64,000 bases of DNA from Stenotrophomonas sp. SY1. GTDB lineage: Bacteria; Pseudomonadota; Gammaproteobacteria; Xanthomonadales; Xanthomonadaceae. Position numbers and translations under genes: made by a program. The notes beneath the pieces are model-generated. The model did no database searches, was not told the DNA's origin, and saw only the letters and a list, made by a program, of their open reading frames with translations. Positions 28,208 to 37,187 of the stretch are shown here, piece after piece. Location: positions 2,027,543-2,091,542 of the forward strand of contig NZ_JAJOYR010000001.1 in NCBI RefSeq assembly GCF_021202945.1, written 5' to 3'. Every line of letters begins with the position of its first letter. Within the stretch, counting starts at the first letter, position 1.

Positions 28208-29704
28208 TTACGCCGCGTTGGCCTGCTCGCGACGCGGGCCTTCAGCCAGCGCACGGCCAACCATGTTGACCAGCAGGTCCAGCTCTTCCTCGTCCATGCT
28301 GAAGTGCGGGGTGAAGCGCAGCGAGTTCTCGCCGCCGTGGATCACATTGACGCCGTGCATGCGCAGCCATTCCTCGGTCGAGCCAGCGCCGTAGCACTTG
28401 AACTGCGGGGCCAGCTCGCAGGAGAACAGCAGGCCGGTGCCTTGCACCTTGGTGATCAGGCCGCCAAGTTTTGCCTTGAGCGCTTCCAGCTTCTGCACCG
28501 CCTGCTCACCGCGCACGCGGATGTTCTGGCGTACTTCCGGCGACAAGCGGGCGAGGGTGGCGCAGGCCACGTCCAACGCACGCGGATTGGTGGTCATGGT
28601 GTTGCCGTACACGCCCTTGCGGTACAGGCCCGCGGCATGCTCGGTGACGGCCAGTACCGACAGCGGGAACTGCGCGCCGTTCAGGGCCTTGGAATAGGTT
28701 TCCATGTCCGGCGGGTCCAGCGTTTCGTAGCCGGGGTAGTCGACGAACGACAGGCTGCCATGCGCGCGCAGCGCGGCCTGGATGGAGTCGATCAGCAACA
28801 GGCTGCCGTGATCGCGGGTCAGCTCGCGCGCCACCTTGTAGAAGCTGGCCGGCACCGCACGGCCCGGGTCGCCTTCGCCCATCACCGGCTCCAGGAACAC
28901 GGCCTCGATGAACCAGTTGTTGGCCTGCGCATCGGCGAAGACCTTGCGCAGCGCGGCTTCGTCATAAGGCGGAACCGTGATGACGCTGTTCTCGCCACGG
29001 TAGCTGGCCAGATGCTGGTCATAGGACTTGCGGCTGGAGTCCGAGTACAGCGCAGGGCGGTCGGTGCGGCCATGGAAACTGCCCTTGATGACCACGCGCT
29101 TGATGGTGGCGCCGGCATGGCGAGCGCCCGGATCGGTCTGCAACTTGGCGTTGATGTCGGCGATGCGCGCGGCAAGACCCACCGCTTCGGAGCCGGAGTT
29201 CAAACACATGAAGTGCGAGAACGGACAGCCGCCACGGCTGTGGCCGATCTCGGCACGCATGGCCTGGGTGAAACGGCGCTGGGCCAGGTTCGGCGTCATG
29301 ATGTTGGCCATCACCTGCGGTTTCGCAGCGGCCTCCATCACATCGGCCGGGGTGTGGCCGAAGCCGAGCATGCCGTAGCCGCCGGCGTCGTACAGCACAG
29401 CGCCCTTGAGCGAGACCACCCACGGGCCGCGTGCGGCCAGCGCGATGTACGGCACCACGGCGTCGTCGGCGTAGAAGTTGATGAAACCGGCCTGCATGGC
29501 GTGGATCTGGTCCTTTTCGTCCAGGTCCAGCAGGTCGGCATCGATGTCCTTGATGCGGGCGTATTCCGTGGCGGCCGCTTCGATGGCAAGCACCAGGTCG
29601 GGATGGGCGGCGGCCAGGCGCTCGATGCTGGCATCGTCCAGACCCTGGGTAAGTCGGGTGCCGGCATGCGCGCGAAGCGGGGCGAGGGGGCCGAGTACGG
29701 TCAT
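28208..29704 (-). CDS. Class III PLP-dependent aminotransferase
   Basis: 498 aa from the ATG at 29704, chosen because GGAG sits 7 nt upstream; ATGs at 29710 and 29737 are alternatives. Fold type I enzyme: NSGSEAV for the cofactor phosphate (169-175), LIDSIQAA with Asp306 against the pyridine nitrogen, and the probable Schiff-base Lys339 in YSKALNG. The last part GENSLRFTPHF is the usual class III end. The N-terminal 80 residues are longer than in ornithine or GABA aminotransferases. An Lrp/AsnC gene lies divergently, suggesting an amino acid substrate (for example lysine or a basic amino acid); this is not decidable here. Confidence 0.85.
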   Translation of the reverse strand: MTVLGPLAPLRAHAGTRLTQGLDDASIERLAAAHPDLVLAIEAAATEYARIKDIDADLLDLDEKDQIHAMQAGFINFYADDAVVPYIALAARGPWVVSLKGAVLYDAGGYGMLGFGHTPADVMEAAAKPQVMANIMTPNLAQRRFTQAMRAEIGHSRGGCPFSHFMCLNSGSEAVGLAARIADINAKLQTDPGARHAGATIKRVVIKGSFHGRTDRPALYSDSSRKSYDQHLASYRGENSVITVPPYDEAALRKVFADAQANNWFIEAVFLEPVMGEGDPGRAVPASFYKVARELTRDHGSLLLIDSIQAALRAHGSLSFVDYPGYETLDPPDMETYSKALNGAQFPLSVLAVTEHAAGLYRKGVYGNTMTTNPRALDVACATLARLSPEVRQNIRVRGEQAVQKLEALKAKLGGLITKVQGTGLLFSCELAPQFKCYGAGSTEEWLRMHGVNVIHGGENSLRFTPHFSMDEEELDLLVNMVGRALAEGPRREQANAA

Positions 29705-29708
29705 GCTC

Positions 29709-29748
29709 ATCTCCAGAAGTTTCTTGTATATACCCATTATCTGGAGAT
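29709..29748. promoter_or_regulatory. Inverted repeat spanning the aminotransferase ribosome binding site
   Basis: Perfect 9-bp arms ATCTCCAGA (29709-29717) and TCTGGAGAT (29740-29748) with a 22-base AT-rich spacer. The left arm contains the minus-strand GGAG site. It may be an Lrp operator in DNA or an mRNA hairpin hiding the site. The whole divergent gap is unusually AT-rich. Confidence 0.45.
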
Positions 29749-29822
29749 TCTGGACATATGGCAGATATGATTTGTACGAAAGTTGATGTAATTTCGGCGA
29801 ATCGACGAAACCGGTAAGCAAA

Positions 29823-30254
29823 GTGAAGATTTCACCCGCAGATGAACGCCTGCTTTCCGTGCTGCGCGAGGATGCCCGCGCGTCCACCGCGCAGATCGCC
29901 CGGCGGCTGGGCCTGTCCCGAACCACCGTGCAGAGCCGCATCGATCGCCTTGAGCAGCAGGGCGTGATCGCCGGCTACACCGTGCGCACCCACGAGGATT
30001 ACGAACACGGGCAGGTGCGTGCGCACGTGCTGATCACCGTGCTGCCGAAGAAGATGCCGGCTGTGGTCAAAGCCCTGCGTGACATTCCCGAGGTGCGTTC
30101 CCTGCACTCGGTCAGCGGCAACCACGACCTGATCGCGATGGTGGTGGTTGGCGGGGTTAGCGAGATGGATGTGGTCACCGACGCCATCGGCGCGCTGGAC
30201 GGCGTGGAGCGCACGACCAGCGCGATCATCCTGTCCACCAAGTTCGAGCGTTGA
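29823..30254 (+). CDS. Lrp/AsnC-family regulator
   Basis: 143 aa, GTG start (MKISPADERLLSVLRED). N-terminal helix-turn-helix TAQIARRLGLSRTTVQSRIDRLEQQGVIAGYTV, then a RAM ligand-binding domain with HVLITVLPKK, SVSGNHDLIAMVVV and TTSAIILSTKFER. Short single-domain size, as usual for local Lrp-type regulators. Its divergent arrangement with the aminotransferase gene suggests amino-acid-responsive control of that gene and of itself. Confidence 0.92.
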   Translation: MKISPADERLLSVLREDARASTAQIARRLGLSRTTVQSRIDRLEQQGVIAGYTVRTHEDYEHGQVRAHVLITVLPKKMPAVVKALRDIPEVRSLHSVSGNHDLIAMVVVGGVSEMDVVTDAIGALDGVERTTSAIILSTKFER

Positions 30255-30257
30255 CCG

Positions 30258-30280
30258 GTAGTGCCCAGCCACGCTCGGCA
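30258..30280 (+). repeat. SMAG-type GTAG palindrome
   Basis: GTAG head, then TGCCCAGC-CAC-GCTCGGCA, an 8-bp stem with one mismatch. Matches the SMAG REP class of S. maltophilia. Sits between the Lrp-type gene and queA. Confidence 0.65.
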
Positions 30281-30410
30281 GGTATTGCCGGTGCGGCTCC
30301 CAGCTTGGCTAGGCTGCGTTCTGTCGGGGCGTGGGCACGGTAATCGACGCATATCAGCCCAAAACCGCATCGGAGCTACACTATCCAGCTCCCCGCACGA
30401 TGCCCCGGCC

Positions 30411-31445
30411 TTGAAGAAGTCCGATTTCCACTACGACCTGCCCGAGGCGCTGATCGCCCAGGCTCCCTTGGCCGAGCGTTCGGCCAGCCGCCTGCTGCTG
30501 GTGCCGCCGGCACCTGCGGCGTTCGACGACCGCCATGTCCGCGATCTGCCGGAGCTGCTGCAGCCCGGCGATCTGATGATCTTCAACGACACGCGGGTGA
30601 TCCCGGCGCGTCTGTTCGGGCACAAGGCCAGCGGTGGTCGTGTCGAGATCCTGATCGAGCGCCTGCTCGGTGGGCAGCAGGCCCGCGCGCAGATCGGTGC
30701 AAGCAAATCGCCCAAGCCGGGCAGTCGCATCCAGCTCGATGCAGGCGGCGAGGCCGAGGTGCTGGGCCGCGACGGCGAGTTCTACGTGCTGCGTTTCGAT
30801 ATTCCCGAATCGCTGGAATCCTGGCTGGTGCACGAAGGCCGCCTGCCGCTGCCCCCGTATATCCATCGCGAGCCGGGTGCGGATGATCGCGAGCGCTACC
30901 AGACCGTGTTTGCCAAGGAGGTAGGCGCGGTGGCTGCACCCACTGCCGGCCTGCATTTTGATGAGGCATTGCTGGCGCAACTGCGCGAGCGCGGTGTCCA
31001 GTTCGGCCATGTCACCCTGCATGTTGGTGCCGGTACCTTCCAGCCGGTGCGGGTGGATGATCTGAGCCAGCACGTGATGCACCGTGAGTGGCTCAATGTT
31101 GGCGCCGAACTGGTTGAGCAGGTGCGGCGCACCCGTGCCGCCGGTGGTCGCGTGATCGGTGTGGGCACCACGGTCGTGCGGGCGCTGGAGAGTGCGATGC
31201 GTGACGGTGAGTTGCATCCCTACGCAGGCGAAACCCAGATCTTCATTACGCCTGGATACCGGATCCGCAGCGTCGATGCCATGGTCACCAACTTCCATCT
31301 GCCCGAGAGCACGTTGTTGATGATGATCAGTGCCTTCGCCGGCAAGGAGCGGGTGTTCGAGGCGTATGCGCACGCCATCGCGCAGCAGTACCGCTTCTTC
31401 AGTTACGGCGACGCGATGCTGCTGTTTCCCGCCAACCGGGAGTGA
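30411..31445 (+). CDS. queA: tRNA preQ1(34) S-adenosylmethionine ribosyltransferase-isomerase QueA
   Basis: 344 aa from a TTG codon at 30411 (LKKSDFHYDLPEALIAQAP); this matches the family start MKxSDFxYxLPxxLIA, and no in-frame ATG is near. Makes epoxyqueuosine in tRNA from preQ1-tRNA and SAM. Seen are MIFNDTRVIPARLFG, GRVEILIER, APTAGLHFD, HVTLHVGAGTFQPV and NFHLPESTLLMMISAF. tgt, the enzyme acting just before it, lies 4 kb downstream, with an iron transporter inserted between; the two are often adjacent elsewhere. Confidence 0.94.
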   Translation: MKKSDFHYDLPEALIAQAPLAERSASRLLLVPPAPAAFDDRHVRDLPELLQPGDLMIFNDTRVIPARLFGHKASGGRVEILIERLLGGQQARAQIGASKSPKPGSRIQLDAGGEAEVLGRDGEFYVLRFDIPESLESWLVHEGRLPLPPYIHREPGADDRERYQTVFAKEVGAVAAPTAGLHFDEALLAQLRERGVQFGHVTLHVGAGTFQPVRVDDLSQHVMHREWLNVGAELVEQVRRTRAAGGRVIGVGTTVVRALESAMRDGELHPYAGETQIFITPGYRIRSVDAMVTNFHLPESTLLMMISAFAGKERVFEAYAHAIAQQYRFFSYGDAMLLFPANRE

Positions 31446-31477
31446 TGCGACACGTGGTCGCAGTGCGCGGAAGTTGC

Positions 31478-31498
31478 AGATGAGATAAGTTCTCATCT
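31478..31498. promoter_or_regulatory. Probable Fur box upstream of the ferric ABC transporter
   Basis: AGATGAGA-TAAGT-TCTCATCT: perfect 8-bp arms. The 19-bp core fits the ATGAGAAT/ATTCTCAT form of Fur sites at 13 of 19 positions. Located 51 bp before the binding-protein start. Confidence 0.6.
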
Positions 31499-31548
31499 CC
31501 GTTGCCAGCCATTCCGGCTGGCCCCGACGACCACTTCCGGAGAAATCC

Positions 31549-32631
31549 ATGCGTCATCCGAAGCGCGCCGCCGGCCATCTGGCTGCCCTGTGTTCCATCC
31601 TCCTGCTGGGCGCCTGCGCCAAGACCAATGACAGCACGGCTCCGGCCGTCGCCGCGCCGGCTGCCGCCGCGTCCGGTGAGGTCAACCTTTACACCACCCG
31701 CGAGCCGGGCTTGATCCAGCCGTTGCTTGATGCGTTCAGCAAGGACACCGGCATCAAGGTCAACACGGTGCTGCTCAAGGACGGCCTTACCGAACGACTG
31801 GCGGCAGAAGGCGAGCGTTCGCCGGCCGACGTGCTGATGACCGTGGACACCGGTCGCCTGCTCGACGTGGTCGAAGCCGGGCATACCCAGGCAGTGGAAT
31901 CGACGGTGCTCGACGCCGCCATTCCCGCGCACCTGCGTTCGCCGCAGGGCCAGTGGTTTGCGTTGTCGTTGCGCGACCGGGTGCTGTACGCCGACAAGGA
32001 CCTGAAGCTGGACGGCTTCACCTACCAGGACCTGGCCGACCCGAAATGGAAGGGCCGCGTTTGTATCCGTTCCGGCCAGCACCCGTACAACACCAGCCTG
32101 TTCGCGGCGATGATCGCCCATGACGGTGCCGAGAAGACCGAAGCCTGGCTGCGCGGCGTCAAGGCCAACCTGGCGCGCAAGGCCGCCGGCGGCGATCGCG
32201 ACGTGGCGCGCGACATCCTCGCCGGGATCTGCGACATCGGCATTGCCAATGCGTATTACGTCGGCCGCATGAAGAATGCCGAAGCCGGGTCCGAACAGCG
32301 CGCTTGGGGTGATGCCATCCAGGTCGTGCGCCCGGTGTTCGCTGGCGTTGCTGACACCGGCACCCACGTCAACATTTCCGGTGCAGCCGTCGCGCGCCAT
32401 GCGCCCAATCGCGACAACGCGGTCAAGCTGTTGGAATACCTGGTCAGTGACAGCTCGCAGAGCCTGTATGCGCGTGCCAACTACGAGTATCCGGTGAAGC
32501 CGGGTGTCGAACTCGATCCGGTGGTCGCCAGCTTCGGGCCGATGAAGGTTGATCCGTTGCCGCTGGCCGAGGTGGTGGCCAACCGCAAGCTCGCCAGCGA
32601 GCTGGTGGACAAGGTCGGCTTCGACAACTGA
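31549..32631 (+). CDS. fbpA: Ferric iron ABC transporter substrate-binding lipoprotein
   Basis: 360 aa. Lipobox LLLGAC (Cys23), then an Ala/Pro linker and a type 2 periplasmic binding fold beginning GEVNLYTTREPGLIQPLLDAF. The ANAYYVGRM segment carries the paired tyrosines that bind iron in FbpA/FutA proteins; Tyr48 in LYTTRE and the RDRVLY strand are also typical. Ribosome binding site GGAG 8 nt upstream. First gene of a three-gene transporter with permease and ATPase. A probable Fur box precedes it. Confidence 0.87.
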   Translation: MRHPKRAAGHLAALCSILLLGACAKTNDSTAPAVAAPAAAASGEVNLYTTREPGLIQPLLDAFSKDTGIKVNTVLLKDGLTERLAAEGERSPADVLMTVDTGRLLDVVEAGHTQAVESTVLDAAIPAHLRSPQGQWFALSLRDRVLYADKDLKLDGFTYQDLADPKWKGRVCIRSGQHPYNTSLFAAMIAHDGAEKTEAWLRGVKANLARKAAGGDRDVARDILAGICDIGIANAYYVGRMKNAEAGSEQRAWGDAIQVVRPVFAGVADTGTHVNISGAAVARHAPNRDNAVKLLEYLVSDSSQSLYARANYEYPVKPGVELDPVVASFGPMKVDPLPLAEVVANRKLASELVDKVGFDN

Positions 32632-32710
32632 GCGTGATGATGCTTCATCGATCGGCCGGTGACCTGCGTGCAGGTGCCGGCCTTGCATGCGTGCGCGGAG
32701 TGACTGCCGC

Positions 32711-34363
32711 ATGATCCGGCGCTGGAATCCGTGGCTGGTCGTGGCCGTGCTGGTGGCGCTGGTGATGCTGGCGCCGCTGCTGGCGCTGGCGTGGTCGGCG
32801 CTGCAGGGCAGTGCCGGCCTGTGGTCGCATTTGTGGACCAATGTGCTGCCCACCGCGTTGTTCAACACGACGCTGTTGCTGCTGGGTGTCGGTGCGTTGG
32901 TGATGGTACTGGGCACCGGCAGCGCGTGGCTGGTCACCGCGTATGCGTTTCCGGGTCGCGGCGTGCTGGGTTGGGCGTTGCTGCTGCCGTTGGCAGTGCC
33001 CACCTACATCGCTGCGTTCGCCTATCTCGACGTATTGCACCCGCTCGGGCCGGTACAGGGCTTGATCCGCGAACTGCTGGGTTACAGCAGCCCGCGCGAG
33101 TTCCGCCTTCCCGATATCCGGCATCTGGCCGGTTGCATCGTGCTGCTCGGGTTCGTGTTGTATCCGTATGTCTACTTGACCACGCGTGCGCTGTTCATGA
33201 CCCAGGCGGCGGGCCTGCTGGAAGCCGCGCGCAGTCTGGGTGCCACGCCGTTGCAGGTGTTCTGGCGCGTGGCGCTGCCGTTGGCGCGTCCGGCGATTGC
33301 GGTAGGCGTGGCGCTGGCGCTGCTGGAAACCCTCAATGACATCGGCGCTTCCGAGTTCCTCGGCGTGCAGACCCTCACGGTGTCCATCTACACAACGTGG
33401 GTGAGCCGTGGCGACCTGGCCGGTGCGGCGCAGATCGCCCTGGCGATGCTGGTACTGGTGGCGCTGTTGATGGCATTGGAAAAGCACGGACGGCGCAGGC
33501 AGCGCTACGCGAGCGTGTTGCGTCCGCGACCTATGCAGCCGCGACAACTGCGCGGTGGAAAGGCCGTGTTGGCGTTCGCAGCCGGCATGCTGCCGGTGCT
33601 GTTCGGCTTCCTGGTGCCGGCCGCCTATCTGCTGTGGGAGGCATTGGCGCGATGGCAGGAGGCAGGCTTATCGCCGCAGTTGCTGACCGCGTTGTGGAAC
33701 ACGCTGCGGGTGGCTTTGCTTGCCACGGTCGTGGCGATGGTGCTTGGGTTGACCGTTGCCTGGGCATTGCGGCTGGCGCAGGCGAGGCGCCGCAGCGTGC
33801 TCGCTTCGGCCGGCAGTCGCATCGCCATGCTGGGCTATGCGGTTCCCGGCACCGTGCTCGCCATCGGTCTGCTGGTGCCGGCAGGAGCGCTTGATGCGTT
33901 GCTCAGCGACGTACTGGTCGCGGCCGGTGGTAGCGCGCGGATGCTGCTGATGGGATCGGTGGCGATGCTGGTGCTGGCCTATACGCTGCGTTTCCTGGCG
34001 GTATCGGTGGGGGGCGTCGAAGCCGGTCTGGCGCGCATCCCGGTATCGCTGGATCAGGCTGCCGCCAGCCTCGGCGAACGCTCCGGCGGGATGCTGCGCC
34101 GCGTGCACCTGCCGTTGCTGCGCCCGGCGCTGGCTGCGGCTGCGCTGCTGGTGTTCGTGGACACCATGAAGGAGCTCTCGGCGACCTTGGTACTACGGCC
34201 GATGAATTTTGAAACCCTGGCGACCTGGCTGTATGCCGAGGCGGCGCGGGGAACCTATGAGGAGGGCGCGATGGCGGCCTTGTTGATCGTGTTGGCCGGC
34301 CTGTTGCCGGTCATCCTGCTGGCCCGGGCCGGTGTGGCACATGGAGATTCGCATGGGCGCTGA
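32711..34363 (+). CDS. fbpB: Ferric iron ABC transporter permease, fused double domain
   Basis: 550 aa from ATG 32711 (MIRRWNPWLVV). Two tandem copies of the binding-protein-dependent transport domain, each with about six membrane segments. EAA-loop motifs occur in both halves: LLEAARSLGATPLQVFWRVALPLARPAI and LDQAAASLGERSGGMLRRVHLPLLRPAL. The fused layout is normal for the FbpB/SfuB family. It ends 11 bp inside the ATPase gene. Confidence 0.9.
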   Translation: MIRRWNPWLVVAVLVALVMLAPLLALAWSALQGSAGLWSHLWTNVLPTALFNTTLLLLGVGALVMVLGTGSAWLVTAYAFPGRGVLGWALLLPLAVPTYIAAFAYLDVLHPLGPVQGLIRELLGYSSPREFRLPDIRHLAGCIVLLGFVLYPYVYLTTRALFMTQAAGLLEAARSLGATPLQVFWRVALPLARPAIAVGVALALLETLNDIGASEFLGVQTLTVSIYTTWVSRGDLAGAAQIALAMLVLVALLMALEKHGRRRQRYASVLRPRPMQPRQLRGGKAVLAFAAGMLPVLFGFLVPAAYLLWEALARWQEAGLSPQLLTALWNTLRVALLATVVAMVLGLTVAWALRLAQARRRSVLASAGSRIAMLGYAVPGTVLAIGLLVPAGALDALLSDVLVAAGGSARMLLMGSVAMLVLAYTLRFLAVSVGGVEAGLARIPVSLDQAAASLGERSGGMLRRVHLPLLRPALAAAALLVFVDTMKELSATLVLRPMNFETLATWLYAEAARGTYEEGAMAALLIVLAGLLPVILLARAGVAHGDSHGR

Positions 34364-35354
34364 CATGCAACTACGACTGGAGGGTCTGCGGATCGGCTAT
34401 CCCGGCGCGGACGGCTTCAAGCAGGTGGTCGATGGCCTGTCGCTGGAACTGGCACGCGGCCAGATCGGCTGCCTGCTCGGTGCCTCCGGTTGTGGCAAGA
34501 CCACGGTGCTGCGGAGCATCGCCGGTTTCGAACCGTTGCAGCAGGGGCGGATAGTGCTGGGCGGGCGCGAGCTGGCCGGGCCGGCATCGGCGTTGCCGGC
34601 GGAAAAGCGCCGGGTCGGCATGATGTTCCAGGACTACGCGCTGTTCCCGCATCTGGACGTGGCGGCCAATGTCGGTTTCGGGCTGCGCACGATGGCGGCC
34701 GGCAAGCGCCGGGAGCGGGTGGGCTCGTTGTTGCGACAGGTTGGGCTGGAAGCGATGCACGGGCGTTTTCCGCACGAACTGTCCGGCGGTCAGCAGCAGC
34801 GCGTCGCGCTGGCCCGGGCATTGGCTCCGGCACCGGAACTGCTGCTGCTCGACGAGCCGTTTTCCAACCTGGACGTCGATACCCGGCAGCGGCTGGCAGG
34901 CGAGCTGCGCCTGCTGCTGAAAGCTTCGGGCACGACGGTGCTGATGGTCACCCACGACCAGGCCGAAGCCTTTGCGATGGCCGATCGCATCGGCGTCATG
35001 CATGAGGGGCGGCTGCTGCAATGGGATTCGGCAGTTGGGCTGTACCAGGCGCCGCTGGACCCGTTCGTGGCGGGCTTCATAGGTCGCGGCAGCGTGCTGC
35101 CGGGTGAGCTGCTGGGCGCGGGTAACGGACACGTGTTGGTGCGGCCGCAGGACTTGAGCCTGGACCCGGCGGGGCCGCTGCGTGGCGTTCTGGAATCGGT
35201 CGCCTTCCGCGGCCCGGGCAGCAGCGGCTGGCTACGATTGCCGGGCGGGCAGCGGTTGGAGCTGGATTTCCCGGTGGGGCAAGCACCGCTACAGCCCGGC
35301 GCGGAGATCGGGTTGCGCTGGCACAACCCGGCCCCGGTGCGGTTCCCGGGCTGA
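34353..35354 (+). CDS. fbpC: Ferric iron ABC transporter ATPase
   Basis: 333 aa from ATG 34353, preceded by GGAG at 6-nt spacing; alternative starts exist at 34332, 34341 and 34365. Walker A GASGCGKTT, Q-loop MMFQDYALFPHL, signature LSGGQQQR, Walker B LLLLDEPFSNLD, switch His in VTHDQAEAF. The C-terminal 100 residues form a TOBE-like regulatory domain (HVLVRPQDLSLDPAG). Overlaps the permease gene, so translation is coupled. Confidence 0.9.
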   Translation: MGADMQLRLEGLRIGYPGADGFKQVVDGLSLELARGQIGCLLGASGCGKTTVLRSIAGFEPLQQGRIVLGGRELAGPASALPAEKRRVGMMFQDYALFPHLDVAANVGFGLRTMAAGKRRERVGSLLRQVGLEAMHGRFPHELSGGQQQRVALARALAPAPELLLLDEPFSNLDVDTRQRLAGELRLLLKASGTTVLMVTHDQAEAFAMADRIGVMHEGRLLQWDSAVGLYQAPLDPFVAGFIGRGSVLPGELLGAGNGHVLVRPQDLSLDPAGPLRGVLESVAFRGPGSSGWLRLPGGQRLELDFPVGQAPLQPGAEIGLRWHNPAPVRFPG

Positions 35355-36560
<1,206 letters not shown>

Positions 36561-36570
36561 CGCCCAAAGT

Positions 36571-36593
36571 CCCTCTCCCCTTGCGGGGGAGGG
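36571..36593. repeat. Short GC-rich palindrome after tgt
   Basis: CCCTCTCCCC, loop TTGC, GGGGGAGGG, of the same dispersed family as 1288-1313. It sits in the 240-bp tgt-yajC gap and may weakly end tgt transcripts. Confidence 0.5.
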
Positions 36594-36693
36594 CTTGGGG
36601 GAGAAGGGAGGGGCGAAGCCCGATGGCATTCTCCCGAGCCCTCATCCGGCCTCCGGGCACCTTCTGCTGTAGGGGAAGGAAAGTGCGGAAGCC

Positions 36694-36722
36694 TTGCAAT
36701 CGGACCCGGGCGCCCCTATGGC
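36694..36722 (+). promoter_or_regulatory. Weak candidate promoter for yajC-secDF
   Basis: TTGCAA (36694-36699), 17-bp spacer, TATGGC (36717-36722). The -35 is good and the -10 poor; CATACT at 36722-36727 is an alternative -10. Only a candidate. Confidence 0.25.
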
Positions 36723-36800
36723 ATACTTCACGGCTGACCCCGTTTCGCGGTGACCTCCGGCCAACGCCGGACGGGGCCGCCCAACACCAAGGACATGATG

Positions 36801-37127
36801 ATGAATCTGATGGCTATCTTCCTCCCCGTCGCGCAGGCTGCCCCGGCTCCGGGCCTGGGTACCTTCCTGCTGCCGATCGCGCTGATCGCGGTGATGTACT
36901 TCCTGATGATCCGCCCGCAGATGAAGCGCCAGAAGGAACACAAGGCCATGCTGGAGAAGATCAGCAAGGGTGATGAAGTGCTGACTTCCGGCGGCATCGC
37001 CGGCGTGGTCACCGACATCGGCGACAACTTCGTCACCGTGGAAGTGGCCGACAACGTGCGCATCCGCGTGCAGAAGGGCTCCATCGGCAACGTCCTGCCC
37101 AAGGGCACGCTGAAGTCCGCAGCCTGA
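36801..37127 (+). CDS. yajC: Sec translocase accessory subunit YajC
   Basis: 108 aa. Three ATGs in a row (36795, 36798, 36801); the last is favoured by AAGGA 7 nt upstream. One membrane segment (FLLPIALIAVMYFLMIRPQ) followed by a basic cytoplasmic domain with KISKGDEVLTSGGIAGVV. Works with SecDF-YidC and is also known to associate with AcrB-type pumps. 60 bp ahead of secD, same operon. Confidence 0.93.
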   Translation: MNLMAIFLPVAQAAPAPGLGTFLLPIALIAVMYFLMIRPQMKRQKEHKAMLEKISKGDEVLTSGGIAGVVTDIGDNFVTVEVADNVRIRVQKGSIGNVLPKGTLKSAA

Positions 37128-37187
37128 GGCTGAGTTCCCCTTCCGTCATGTCGCGACGCCGGGACCGGCGTCGCGCAGGAACCTGCA

